From contig NZ_JAGGPB010000025.1 in assembly GCF_018614055.1 (NCBI RefSeq), forward strand, positions 1 to 64,000: 64,000 bases of DNA. The letters are read 5' to 3'. Numbering within the stretch: position 1 is the stretch's first letter; each line of letters begins with the position of its first letter. Positions 1-10,599 of this stretch are shown piece by piece. The translations under genes and the position numbers were made by a program. This stretch comes from Streptomyces sp. ISL-98. Its GTDB lineage: Bacteria > Actinomycetota > Actinomycetes > Streptomycetales > Streptomycetaceae. A model generated the notes under the pieces. The model ran no database searches. It was not told the origin of the DNA and was given only the letters and a program-made list of their open reading frames with translations.

Positions 1-114
1 CAGTGGCTGACGTACTACAACGCCCGCCGACGCCACAGCGCCCTGAACTACCTCTCACCCATCGAGTTCGAACAGCAACACCACACAGAACGTAGACTCA
101 CACTCGCAGCATGA
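1..114 (+). CDS. IS3-family transposase (OrfB), C-terminal end, partial
   Basis: The reading frame enters from outside the window and stops at TGA 112-114. It holds the conserved end of the DDE integrase domain of IS3-family transposases: YYNARRRHSALNYLSPIEFE, then a short tail. This motif is diagnostic for the family, whose OrfB cuts and joins the element ends. Only about 37 residues are visible, so activity cannot be judged. The element end follows directly downstream and lies inside a kinase gene. High confidence in the family; the subgroup is not assigned. Confidence 0.9.
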   Translation, partial: QWLTYYNARRRHSALNYLSPIEFEQQHHTERRLTLAA

Positions 115-115
115 A

Positions 116-146
116 CCCCTGTGTCCACACTCCGGGGGGCACCTCA
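116..146 (+). repeat. Right terminal inverted repeat of the IS3-family element
   Basis: Directly after the transposase stop the sequence reads, on the opposite strand, TGAGGTGCCCCCCGGAGTGT and onward. This TGA-starting, C-rich form is typical of IS3-family ends in actinomycetes. The kinase reading frame begins exactly where this sequence ends, which fixes the insertion point near base 147. The other end of the element and the target duplication are outside the window. Confidence 0.75.
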
Positions 147-702
147 GTTCGGGAGACATGAAGCCGGGGGTGCCGATCACCATGCCGGTGCTGGTCAGCG
201 CGCTGGCCTCGCTGGCCACCGAGATGCCGAAGTCGATCACTCTCGGGCCGTCGGCGGCGAGGAGCACGTTGGAGGGTTTGAGGTCGCGGTGGACGACCCC
301 GGCCGCGTGGATTGCCTCCAGGGCCTCGGCCAGTCCGGCGCCGAGGGCGAGTACCGACTGGGCCGGCCAGTGGCCGTGCCCGGCGATCGCCTCGCCCAGG
401 GAGAGACCTGGTACGTAGACGGTGGCCAGCCAGGCCGGGGTGCCGTCCGGGTCGGCGTCGACCACGCCGGCGGTGAACGCTCCGTTGACCCGCCGGGCCG
501 CGGTCACCTCGCGGGCGAAGCGGAGCCGGAAGCCGCCGTCTCTGGCCAGCTCGGGGCGCACTACCTTCACCGCGACCGGACGCCCGCCGGGCGAGCGGGC
601 CAAGTACACCTGGCCCATGCCGCCCGAGCCGAGCCGTGCTGTGATCCGATAACGCCCCACCCGCCGCGGGTCCTCCGGCTCCAGGGCCTCGAACACTCCC
701 AC
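147..702 (-). pseudogene. Serine/threonine protein kinase, cut off by the IS insertion
   Basis: Read on the minus strand this is the N-terminal part of a Hanks-type (PknB-like) Ser/Thr kinase. Visible are the glycine-rich loop LGSGGMGQVYLA, the ATP-binding lysine in VAVKVV, the catalytic loop HRDLKPSNVLL, the metal-binding DFG and the activation-segment end GTPGFMSPE. The frame then runs into the IS3 terminal repeat, and IS-derived codons follow. The lower half of the kinase lobe and any sensor domain are missing from this side. GTG at 702-700 or 696-694 is the likely start, because the conserved region begins a few residues later and a G-rich stretch precedes it. A truncated product could keep ATP-binding elements but would probably not be a working kinase. 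The rest of the gene may lie beyond the left edge on the far side of the element. Confidence 0.85.
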
Positions 703-1185
703 CCCATGCCCCCTACCCCGCGGCCCGTGGGGTCGCTGTCGAGATGCCCGTATCATTCCGGAGATTCCCGTTTCGCTCAACCACAGGCGCATAGCGGCGG
801 ATTCGGCCACGGGCGGGCCAGGATCGAAACGGGGCCGACCGGGAAAGTCCCGACGCATCGGCTCCTCTCGGCCGCTGTCCGCATGGCCGAGGTGCACGAC
901 CCGATGAACGCCCAACACGGCGGCACCGGCCCGCAGTTCGCGGCCAGATCGCATCCAGTTCGTCCCGCCGGTTGAAGCGGCCCAGGCCTGGTGACGCACC
1001 GTCAATGGCGCCCATGTGGTCGCCTCGGGGCAGGGCCCGTACGACCCCCGAAGCCGGGCGCGGGTGCCCTGTTCGCGGGTGGCAAACTCGTAGAACGACC
1101 CGAAGGGCCAGTCCCAACCTCACGTGGCCCAGGGAATGTGACACGGCACCCGCGGCACCGAGAGTCCCGAAGAAGGGCGAGCAAA
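703..1185. other. Non-coding stretch between kinase and acetyltransferase
   Basis: About 480 bases between the divergent kinase and acetyltransferase genes. Open frames here are short and have no recognisable motif, so it probably holds both promoters. I see no repeat, IS end or RNA gene. Confidence 0.5.
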
Positions 1186-1641
1186 GTGAAGATCGTGGTG
1201 GACGACCTGTCCGGCCCAGAGATCGCCGGGTTCCTCACCGAGCACGTCCAGCAGATGCGGTCGATTACGCCTCTGGAGAGCAAGCACGCCCTCGATCTCG
1301 ACGGGCTCCGCAAGCCCGAGGTCACGTTCTGGTCGGTCCTGGACGGTGACACCCTGGTGGGCTGCGGTGCGATCAAGCGGCTGGGCGCGGGCCACGCGGA
1401 GTTGAAGTCGATGCGCGCCGAGCCGACGCGTAAGCGAAGCGGCATCGCATCCCTGCTCCTGGAGCACATCATCACCGAGGCCAAGCGCATGGGATTCACA
1501 CGGCTGAGCCTGGAGACCGGCGCGGCCGAGTTCTTCCTGCCTGCCAGGAAGTTGTACGAGAAGTTCGGGTTCGTCCACTGCGAGCCGTTCGCCGACTACC
1601 AACCCGACCCGAACAGTACGTTCATGACGAGGATGCTCTAA
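1186..1641 (+). CDS. GNAT-family N-acetyltransferase
   Basis: A 151-residue protein of the GCN5-related acetyltransferase fold, which transfers the acetyl group of acetyl-CoA to an amine. The acetyl-CoA loop is RKRSGIASLLL at about residues 84-94, preceded by the strand AELKSMRAEP. It is followed by the C-terminal elements LSLETGAAEFFLPARKLYEK and FGFVHCEPF typical of PhnO/ElaA-like small GNATs. The length fits a single-domain GNAT. GTG 1186 is chosen because the conserved fold starts right after it and a purine-rich GAAGGGCGAG stretch lies just upstream; longer upstream frames lack conservation. The substrate cannot be inferred. It stands alone, convergent with the phosphatase gene. Confidence 0.85.
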   Translation: MKIVVDDLSGPEIAGFLTEHVQQMRSITPLESKHALDLDGLRKPEVTFWSVLDGDTLVGCGAIKRLGAGHAELKSMRAEPTRKRSGIASLLLEHIITEAKRMGFTRLSLETGAAEFFLPARKLYEKFGFVHCEPFADYQPDPNSTFMTRML

Positions 1642-1775
1642 GACTTCCCCGACCCCACTGCCACCGCCGGCGCCGTCTCGGTGCCCGGGCACGCCCCGGC
1701 ATCGCCGTGCACGTCGTGTCTCCCCCGTCGCGACGGGGCCGTCTCGCCTTCAAACAGCCACGAGACGGCCTCTGG

Positions 1776-3854
1776 TCAGCGGCGGATGCGGGCGATGAGC
1801 AGGGCGACGTCGTCGTGGTCGTCCGGGTGGCGCAGTGCGGTCAGGAGGTGGTCGCAGGTGTCCTCCAGGTTGCGGTGGGGGCCGTCGAGGTGGGTGAGCA
1901 GGGCGCGTAGGCGGGTGTCGATGTCCTGGTCGCGGGTCTCGACCAGGCCGTCGGTGTAGAGAACGAGTTGGTCGCCGGGGTCCAGGTCGATGGCGGTGGT
2001 ACGGAAGGGGACGCCGCCGACGCCCAATGGGGCGCCGGTGGGCAGGTCGAGTAGTTCGGGGGCGTGGCCGGGGCGCATGCGGACGGGGGGCAGGTGCCCG
2101 GCGGTGGAGATGTGGCATTGCGCGACGTGGGGGTCGTAGAGCGCGTAGGTGCAAGTGGCGATGTAGGGATCCAGCCCGGCGGTGATCCTGTCCAGGTTGC
2201 TGAGCACCTGCTTGGGCGCGAGGCCGAGTCCCGCGAGGGTCTGGGTGGCGGTGCGGAGCCGTCCCATGGTGGTGGCGGCGTTGATGCCGCTGCCCATGAC
2301 GTCGCCGACGACCAGCGCGGTCCTGTCGCCGGGCAAAGGGAGGATGTCGTACCAGTCGCCGCCGACCTCGCTGGCGGCGCCGGCGGGCTGGTAGCGCGAG
2401 GCGACCTCCAGGCCGTACAGGGGTGGCGGCGGCTCGGGCAGGAGGCTGCGCTGGAGGGTGAGGGCGGTGTCGCGCTGCTTTTGGTACCAGCGGGCGTTGT
2501 CGATGCAGACGGCGGCGCGGGCGGCCAGCTCGACAGCCAGGGTGGCGTCGTCCTCGGTGAAGGGTTGTGGGTTGCGGGCGCGTACGAGATCGAGGGCGCC
2601 GAGGACTTCGCCGCGCGCGATCAGTGGCACGGCCAGGTAGGAGTGGACGCCTGACCGGGCCAGCAGTGCGGCGGCTCGGGGGTCGCGGGCTATCAGGGAC
2701 AGGTCGGCGTCGCCCGTGTGGGCCACTATGACGGGCCTGCCCGTGTTGACGCATCGGGTGACCAGACGATCGGCGTCGTAGCGGGCTGCTTCGCCGGGAG
2801 TGTCGGCGGTGCCGACGGCGTCGGTGGGATAGGCGGCTGCTACGGCCAGGGCACGAAACAGCGCCGGTCCGTGAGCAGGGACAGTGGTGCGGTGGCCGGC
2901 CAGGGCGGAGTCGAGAACGTCCACGGCGGCCATGTCGGCGAGCTCGGGCACAGCGACATCGGCCAGCTCGCGGGCGGTCTGCTCAAGGTCCAGCGTGGTG
3001 CCGATGCGCGCGGAGGCGTCGGCGATCACAGCTAGCCGATGCCGGGCTCGCTCGGCATCCCGGGCGGCGCGGTGCCGGTCGGTGACATCCACCACCGAAG
3101 CGCCCACGCCCAGCACCTTCCCGCCGGGGTCTTCCAGTCGGTAGTAGGAGACCGACCACGCGTGCTCAGTGCCGGAGTTGCCCTGGGTGCGGCCGACGGT
3201 GTACTGGTCCAGCTGCGGGGTGCCGGTTGCCAGGACCTGCCGCATTGCGGACTCGATGCCGTCGGCGTCCAGGAACGGCAGTGCTTCTCGCACACTCCGA
3301 CCGAGGTGCTGTTCGGCGGGGAGGCCGTTGATCCGTTCCAGAGCCGGGTTGACCATTACGTACCGCAGATCGGTGTCCAGTACGGCCAGCCCGATCGGCG
3401 ACTGGTCGACGAGCCTCACGGACAGCGCCAGGTCCCGCTCCACGCGCCGCAATGTTGCCTGGTCGGTGGCCAGCCCGAGGGCGTACAGATCACCGCGGTC
3501 GTCCTGCAGTCGCATGTTGCGGAATTCCAGCAACCGCGTCCTGCCGTCTTTGTGCCGCACGGGGAAGACGCCCGCCCAGGTCCCTTCGCCCTCCATGACC
3601 TGAGCAAACAGATGAAGCACGCGGTCGACGTGTTCGTCTGCCACCAGCAGTTCGGCCGCGAACCGGCCGAGTGCCTCCTCGGCGCTGTAGCCCAGCAACG
3701 TCTGGGCCTGAGGGCTCCAGAATACGATCCGCCCTTCCGCATCCAGCACCCCCGCCGCAACGCCCAGCAGGTCCAGCAGCCCGCCCGGTGGCGAGGCACT
3801 CAGCTCGGCAGGCTCGGCGGGGCCGAGATCGGCCTGGAAGCCGTCTGTGTCCAT
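1776..3854 (-). CDS. PAS/GAF-domain SpoIIE-type PP2C protein phosphatase
   Basis: A 692-residue soluble signalling phosphatase. Order of domains: PAS at about 25-135 (GVLDAEGRIVFWSPQAQTLL), a second PAS at about 145-265 (AVLDTDLRYVMVNPALERIN), GAF at about 275-440, and a C-terminal PPM/SpoIIE domain at about 465-690. The phosphatase metal motifs are visible: GGDWYDILPL, GDVMGSGINAA, STAGHLPPV and LYTDGLVE near the end, then DDVALLIARI. In this family the catalytic domain usually dephosphorylates anti-sigma-factor antagonists of the SpoIIAA/RsbV type, and the sensor domains control it. No partner anti-sigma or antagonist gene adjoins it here, so the target is unknown. Start ATG 3854 lies just before the first PAS. 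A second phosphatase of this type lies at 15.6 kb. Confidence 0.92.
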   Translation of the reverse strand: MDTDGFQADLGPAEPAELSASPPGGLLDLLGVAAGVLDAEGRIVFWSPQAQTLLGYSAEEALGRFAAELLVADEHVDRVLHLFAQVMEGEGTWAGVFPVRHKDGRTRLLEFRNMRLQDDRGDLYALGLATDQATLRRVERDLALSVRLVDQSPIGLAVLDTDLRYVMVNPALERINGLPAEQHLGRSVREALPFLDADGIESAMRQVLATGTPQLDQYTVGRTQGNSGTEHAWSVSYYRLEDPGGKVLGVGASVVDVTDRHRAARDAERARHRLAVIADASARIGTTLDLEQTARELADVAVPELADMAAVDVLDSALAGHRTTVPAHGPALFRALAVAAAYPTDAVGTADTPGEAARYDADRLVTRCVNTGRPVIVAHTGDADLSLIARDPRAAALLARSGVHSYLAVPLIARGEVLGALDLVRARNPQPFTEDDATLAVELAARAAVCIDNARWYQKQRDTALTLQRSLLPEPPPPLYGLEVASRYQPAGAASEVGGDWYDILPLPGDRTALVVGDVMGSGINAATTMGRLRTATQTLAGLGLAPKQVLSNLDRITAGLDPYIATCTYALYDPHVAQCHISTAGHLPPVRMRPGHAPELLDLPTGAPLGVGGVPFRTTAIDLDPGDQLVLYTDGLVETRDQDIDTRLRALLTHLDGPHRNLEDTCDHLLTALRHPDDHDDVALLIARIRR

Positions 3855-4229
3855 GGCCAGCTGCTCCTTCCACCCGCGGACCCGGTGGCGACCGTGCCCC
3901 TGCGGCGGGCGACGTGGCGTCTTCCATCGTCTCTCCCCATCAGTGGCTGCCGCAGCCCCTGCGTGTGCGGCAGCGCCTGGTGTCCGTCGGAACCATGCGA
4001 GTGGAACCCGTTCGCGTCCGCCCGGTCAGCGACGTCGCCCATGCGCTCCACCAGGGCCCGGCAGAGGAGGAACCCTGCTCCGGTTGGGCAGTGCCTGCCG
4101 CCCGTGTGGCTGCGGTGGTGCGTGCTCGGGCAGCGCGAGCTCGGGCGCTGGGGGCGGCCGCATGGCCCGCCCGGCTCCGCGCAGGTCACGGGCGAGTGCA
4201 CACACGTCGTACGGGAAGCCCGCATTGCC
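3855..4229. other. Gene-free stretch upstream of the PP2C phosphatase
   Basis: Some 375 bases between the phosphatase start and the stop of the next minus-strand gene. Frames on both strands look like chance GC-rich openings without motifs. It must contain the phosphatase promoter, but I could not identify -35/-10 boxes with confidence. Confidence 0.4.
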
Positions 4230-5111
4230 TCAGCTGTTGAGGAGAGCAGCCAGGTCGGCGACCCGGTACCCGTGGGCGTGGATGGCGTGGATGATCTGCG
4301 GGAGAGCCTGAACGTCGAGCGCCGGTCCATGTCCGTCGGGGGTGCCCACGTGCATCTGCACGATCCCACCAGGCGTCAGGGCATCCATGGCCCGGTCGAC
4401 AGCCCTTTGAACAGTCATGCCACCGGCGGTTCCGAGGTAGCCATTGGTGTCAGCGGTGAACTCGATGTCAGCGAAACCGAGCGCATTGACAACCGCGATC
4501 CCTTCAGGGGTCGTGGCGCTGTAAGGGAACCGAAAGATCGGCAGCGGCTCCGCCCCGGTCGCCTGACGGATCGCACGGTCCGCCCGCAAAACCTCCTCCG
4601 ACACTTCACGGCGGGTGAGGCCGTCGAACTCCGGGTGGCTGTAGGAGTGATTCCCGATCCCGTGCTCAGCCGCCATGGCCCGCGCGGCCTCGGGGTGACG
4701 CTCTGCGAACTCCCCGGTCAGGAAGAACGTGGCCGGCACCTTGTACCTGCGCAGCACCTGCAAGGCCGTCCCCACCCCGGTCTCGTCCCACGCCGCGTTG
4801 AAGGTCAGTACGACTACACGCCGCGTGGTGGGGATCTGCCGGATTTCCGAGCCGAAGAGCTTTCCCACCGGGCCCGGATCCACGTGCGCAGGCGGCAGGG
4901 CCGACCCGACCGTCACGGGGCTCCTGACAGGAGCAGGCGATGTGGTGGCGGCATAGCCGCTCGCGGGAAGGGCCATTACCCCCAGCACTACGACGGCGGC
5001 TGACAGGCGGCTGAAGGCGTTCAGCCTGAGGGCACCGAGGAAGCCAGACCTGGCAAGTACGCCCTGCGCCGCAGCCAGGGACCACGCGAACGCGGAAGCG
5101 AAACGGTTCAT
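4230..5111 (-). CDS. Exported polysaccharide deacetylase (NodB/CE4 type)
   Basis: A 293-residue protein with an N-terminal export signal: basic start, then LSAAVVVLGVMALPASGYA followed by an alanine cleavage site. A NodB homology domain occupies about residues 85-290. This family removes N-acetyl groups from peptidoglycan, chitin or similar polymers outside the cell. The metal-binding histidine motif HSYSH is intact, and the RFPY motif and the late IVQMHV strand are present. Motif 1 is unusual: the canonical TFDDG reads TFNAAWDE, so the usual base/metal aspartate pair is replaced, with an Asp three residues later. ATG 5111 is chosen because the signal peptide follows it; upstream codons in frame look like untranslated leader. 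It is a monocistronic gene pointing away from the AraC regulator. Enzyme activity is therefore uncertain although the family is clear. Confidence 0.85.
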   Translation of the reverse strand: MNRFASAFAWSLAAAQGVLARSGFLGALRLNAFSRLSAAVVVLGVMALPASGYAATTSPAPVRSPVTVGSALPPAHVDPGPVGKLFGSEIRQIPTTRRVVVLTFNAAWDETGVGTALQVLRRYKVPATFFLTGEFAERHPEAARAMAAEHGIGNHSYSHPEFDGLTRREVSEEVLRADRAIRQATGAEPLPIFRFPYSATTPEGIAVVNALGFADIEFTADTNGYLGTAGGMTVQRAVDRAMDALTPGGIVQMHVGTPDGHGPALDVQALPQIIHAIHAHGYRVADLAALLNS

Positions 5112-5404
5112 ACACAGCAAACGCAGCGCCCCATGAAGCGACACGAAACGGGGACCTGGCACCCCCACTCGGGCGCCCATGCAAGCGGCGAGAAAAGACA
5201 GGGCTTCAACACCAGTCCTTCGGAGTTGGCATGACTTTCGCTCCCTGTCGAACGCACGGCCTGCGGGGCCACCGCTCCGCAGGCAGACGAGTGTCAAGTA
5301 CGGGCAGCAGTCGACGGTGCGTGTCCTCGGCGCTCTGCGCCTTCGAGCAGCCAGGCCTCCACTGCGTCGGCACCGGCGGCCCGGTGCTGTGGGATGGTGG
5401 TCGC

Positions 5405-5824
5405 GTGACCTTGGAGGATCTCGTCCGGCTGCGCCGGGCCCGTGACCTGATGGACCGCGACTACGCGAAGCCGCTCGACGTTCCTGCGCTGGCGCGCTTC
5501 GCCCTCATGTCGCCGGGCCATTTCTCCCGCAGCTTTCGCGCTGCCTTCGGGGAGACGCCGTACAGCTACCTGATGACGCGCCGGATCGAGCGGGCCAAGG
5601 CGCTGCTGCGGCGGGGTGACCTGACGGTGACGGAGGTCTGCTTCGAGGTCGGCTGTACGTCGCTGGGGTCGTTCAGCTCGCGGTTCACCGAGCTGGTCGG
5701 CGAGAGCCCGAGCTCATACCGGGCCCGCCGCCATGACGAGGGCGCCGCCATCCCGGCCTGCGTCGCCAAGATCCACACGCGACCGGTCAGGAATGGAGAA
5801 GCGAAACCCGGCGCCCGCCCGTAG
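5405..5824 (+). CDS. AraC-family transcriptional regulator (short, DNA-binding domain only)
   Basis: A 139-residue regulator composed almost entirely of the AraC/XylS double helix-turn-helix. The first helix-turn-helix is in DVPALARFALMSPGHFSRSF and the second in TVTEVCFEVGCTSLGSFSSR, followed by the family signature GESPSSYR. There is no sugar- or ligand-binding domain, which is normal for this small actinobacterial subgroup. GTG 5405 is selected because LEDLVRLRRARDLMDRDYAKP just after it is the usual N-terminus. The VOC gene begins 10 bases after the stop, and this AraC-VOC pair recurs in actinomycetes, so the two are probably one transcription unit and the VOC gene the likely target. Confidence 0.88.
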   Translation: MTLEDLVRLRRARDLMDRDYAKPLDVPALARFALMSPGHFSRSFRAAFGETPYSYLMTRRIERAKALLRRGDLTVTEVCFEVGCTSLGSFSSRFTELVGESPSSYRARRHDEGAAIPACVAKIHTRPVRNGEAKPGARP

Positions 5825-5834
5825 CGTGAAACGC

Positions 5835-6251
5835 ATGGAAATCAAGCTCTCACAGTGCTTCATCGCCGTCGACGACCACGACAAGGCGCTCGCCTTCTAC
5901 CGGGACGTTCTCGGCCTGGAGGTGCGCAACGACGTCGGGTTCGAGGGAATGCGCTGGGTGACCGTCGGCTCGCCGTCGCAGCCCGACGTGGAGATCGTTC
6001 TCGAACCCCCGCTCGCCGACCCGAACGCCTCGCCCGCCGACAAGCAGGCCATGGCGGAACTACTGGCCAAGGGCATGCTGCGCGGTGTCATCTTCAGGAC
6101 CGACGACTGCGACGCCGCCTTCGAGCGCATCCGCGCCGCGGGCAGCGAGGTGCTGCAGGAGCCGGTCGACCAGCCGTACGGCGTCCGCGACTGCGCCTTC
6201 CGCGATCCCTCCGGCAACATGCTGCGCTTCAACCAGCCTCGCAAGCAGTGA
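5835..6251 (+). CDS. VOC (glyoxalase/bleomycin-resistance) family protein
   Basis: A 138-residue protein with two beta-alpha-beta-beta-beta modules of the vicinal oxygen chelate fold. The first module contains HDKALAFYRDVLGLEV and GMRWVTVGSP, and the second contains FERIRAAGSEVLQEP and CAFRDPSGNMLRFNQ. Family members are glyoxalases, dioxygenases, antibiotic-binding proteins or epimerases, and sequence alone does not choose among them. The C-terminal Asp-Pro-Ser-Gly-Asn segment is the usual metal-side loop. It lies 10 bases after the AraC regulator, probably co-transcribed. ATG 5835 gives the expected N-terminus (MEIKLSQCFIAVDD). Confidence 0.88.
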   Translation: MEIKLSQCFIAVDDHDKALAFYRDVLGLEVRNDVGFEGMRWVTVGSPSQPDVEIVLEPPLADPNASPADKQAMAELLAKGMLRGVIFRTDDCDAAFERIRAAGSEVLQEPVDQPYGVRDCAFRDPSGNMLRFNQPRKQ

Positions 6252-6621
6252 GCTCTGGTCCCGCAAACCCTGCACTGCCCTGCCGGCGAACCCCGCGCCG
6301 CATCCAGGCTTGGCGCGAGGTGAACGAGACGGCCGGCCGCGAGCTCATGCGCGACGGCCACCGGCTGGTCTGACGCTTCGGCCGGGCGCACCGCGTGGCC
6401 GGGGCCCAGAGGCTCCACGGGCCGAAGCTGCGTGGAGGCATTGGTTCTTGGAGCGCCACCCCGGCCGTCACCGCCGATCAGGTGGACAGCGACCATTGCC
6501 GCGACCGCGCCGACGAAGTAGAACCAGTGGTACTGCTCGAAGCTGGTCAGATTGAGCCAGGCGACGCCGACGCAGACCGCGAAGGCGGGCCCCGCCGCTA
6601 ACAGATGGAGACACGACGAGC
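6252..6621. other. Region with possible gene remnants, no intact gene
   Basis: About 370 bases before the UvrA-like gene. On the minus strand, around 6450-6600, a frame reads like a membrane segment (FAVCVGVAWLNL, HWFYFVGAVAAMVAVHLIGG) but has no usable start codon and runs on into non-protein-like sequence. On the plus strand the frame ending at 6373 closes with VNETAGRELMRDGHRLV. Both could be scraps of deleted genes. I cannot name either. Confidence 0.3.
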
Positions 6622-9012
<2,391 letters not shown>

Positions 9013-9224
9013 CCGAGGCCTTCGCGGACACGGTGGGACGAGTTCTCTCATCTGTCTGAACTCGCCCCACTTGGTGTCCGACAACGATCGTTTCCTGCAC
9101 GACCGCGAGGCGGTGCTGGGACGCCGACGCGGTGCGCGATCTACGGCTGGAGCACTAGGTGGGGTGCCGGCGGATCAGGGGCGGGCCAAGCCCCGCGACG
9201 CCGCGGAGATCGACCGGACACCCC
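9013..9224. other. Short convergent intergenic stretch
   Basis: About 210 bases between the convergent UvrA-like and TetR genes. It contains a small G/C hairpin near 9178-9200 (GGGGC with GCCCC) that could help end transcription, but no clear gene. Confidence 0.3.
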
Positions 9225-9818
9225 CTAGTTCCGCAGCAGCCGGGAGGTCTGGGCCCACAGCCCGTCCAGTACGGCCGGGTCGTTCGCCAGCTTCGCGAAC
9301 ATGACCATGCCCTCCAGCTGGGCGAGGACCGCGCGGGCGGTGGTGCGGGTCGCGGCCGGGGTGGGGATCGTGCCCTGCTCCGCCGCATCCGTCAGCGCCG
9401 CGTGGACCAGGTCGATCTGCTCCTCGAAGATCTCCGCCAGCCGGGCCCGGACGGCCGCGTCCTGGGTGCTCAGCTCCAGCGCCAGATTGCCGAACAGGCA
9501 GCCGTTGACCGCGCCGTCCTGCGCCTTCGCCGTGCGCTGGGCGGCGGCCTGGTCGAGGAACAGTCGCTCCAGCCGGTCCTCTGCCGGCCCGTCGCCCCGC
9601 AGGGTCGCCACCCAGCCGGGCCGCTGGGCCGCCCAGTGCGCGTTGATCGCCTCGATCGTCAGGGCCTGTTTCGACTCGAAGAAGTGGTAGAAGCTGCCCT
9701 TCTTCACGTCCGCGCGGGCACAGATCTCGGCGACGCCGATCGTGCCGTAACCGCGGCTCAGCATCAGGCCACAGGCCGCGTCCAGCAGTCGTTCCCGTGC
9801 CGTGCTCGTCCGTCCCAT
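9225..9818 (-). CDS. TetR-family transcriptional repressor
   Basis: A 197-residue TetR regulator. The N-terminal helix-turn-helix is IGVAEICARADVKKGSFYHF at about residues 30-49, preceded by RERLLDAACGLMLSRGYG. The C-terminal region (LALELSTQDAAVRARLAEIF and onward) resembles the TetR_C_16/YcdC-like ligand domain found on many quinone- or electrophile-sensing regulators. ATG 9818 is used because MGRTSTARERLL is the natural start; an upstream in-frame codon would place the start inside the operator. It is divergent from a flavodoxin-like oxidoreductase, with an inverted repeat in the shared promoter, so it most likely represses itself and that operon. The inducing ligand is unknown. Confidence 0.9.
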   Translation of the reverse strand: MGRTSTARERLLDAACGLMLSRGYGTIGVAEICARADVKKGSFYHFFESKQALTIEAINAHWAAQRPGWVATLRGDGPAEDRLERLFLDQAAAQRTAKAQDGAVNGCLFGNLALELSTQDAAVRARLAEIFEEQIDLVHAALTDAAEQGTIPTPAATRTTARAVLAQLEGMVMFAKLANDPAVLDGLWAQTSRLLRN

Positions 9819-9832
9819 GGCGATGAGTATAC

Positions 9833-9872
9833 GGCCGGTCAACTATTCAGGGTGGTTTTTAGTTGACCGGTC
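9833..9872. promoter_or_regulatory. Probable TetR operator in divergent promoter
   Basis: Two arms, GGCCGGTCAACT (9833-9844) and AGTTGACCGGTC (9861-9872), form an inverted repeat matching at 11 of 12 positions with a 16-base centre. It sits between the TetR start and the oxidoreductase gene, so binding would block both promoters. Confidence 0.75.
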
Positions 9873-9938
9873 GTCTACTGTCCTCATCGTGTGGTGGGAA
9901 ACCCGCCCGTCACCTACCTGACCTGCGAGGACTTCGCT

Positions 9939-10547
9939 ATGCCCGAAAACATCACGATCGCCGTCGCCTTCCACAGCGGCTACGGCCACACCGCCCGCCA
10001 GGCTCGCGCGGTCGCCGCCGGAGCCAGGTCGGTGTCCGGAACACAGGCCGAGCTGTGCGACGTGGCCGTCATGGACGACCGGCTGTGGGAGACGCTGGCC
10101 GCCGCCGATGCGATCGTCTTCGGCACGCCGACCTACATGGGCAGCCAGTCCGCCGTCTTCCAGGCTTTCGCCGAGGCCAGCGCCCCGGTCTGGATGGAGC
10201 AGGGCTGGGCCGGAAAGCTCGCCGCCGGCTTCACCAACTCCGCGGGCGTCAACGGTGACAAGCTGAACGTCCTGGTCTCTCTCGCGATCTTCGCCGCGCA
10301 GCACGGCATGAACTGGGTCTCGCTGGGCCTGCCGCCCGGCGGTGAGTACTCCACGACCGGAACCCCGGAGGACCTCAACCGCCTCGGCGGCTTCCTTGGC
10401 GCGATGGCCCAGTCGCCGTCCGACCTCGGCCCCGACGAAGCCCCGTCCGGGGCGGATCTGCGAACCGCCGAGCACCTCGGGCGCCGGGTGGCGGAGACCG
10501 CACTCGAGCAGGCGTCGGGCCGTACGGCGCTCACCCTCGCCCGGTGA
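9939..10547 (+). CDS. Flavodoxin-like NAD(P)H-dependent oxidoreductase (WrbA type)
   Basis: A 202-residue flavodoxin-fold protein. The FMN phosphate loop is HSGYGHTARQA near residues 13-23. The second flavin-contacting segment is GTPTYMGSQSAVFQAF, the third is LAAGFTNSAG, and WVSLGLPPGG is typical of the WrbA/NAD(P)H:quinone oxidoreductase group. These enzymes reduce quinones by two electrons and protect against electrophiles. ATG 9939 begins the conserved region. An upstream in-frame ATG at 9891 would add 16 unrelated residues, so I reject it. A nitronate monooxygenase gene follows after 52 bases, and the TetR gene lies divergently upstream. The unit looks like an electrophile- or quinone-inducible detoxification operon. 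Confidence 0.88.
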   Translation: MPENITIAVAFHSGYGHTARQARAVAAGARSVSGTQAELCDVAVMDDRLWETLAAADAIVFGTPTYMGSQSAVFQAFAEASAPVWMEQGWAGKLAAGFTNSAGVNGDKLNVLVSLAIFAAQHGMNWVSLGLPPGGEYSTTGTPEDLNRLGGFLGAMAQSPSDLGPDEAPSGADLRTAEHLGRRVAETALEQASGRTALTLAR

Positions 10548-10599
10548 ACGCCCTCAACCCCAGACCTCCCTCAACTACTCAATCCCAAGGACGACTGTC

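Noticed and set aside
3039..5003. A 654-codon plus-strand frame
   Set aside because: Shadow of the PP2C and deacetylase genes on the minus strand; no motif, irregular composition.
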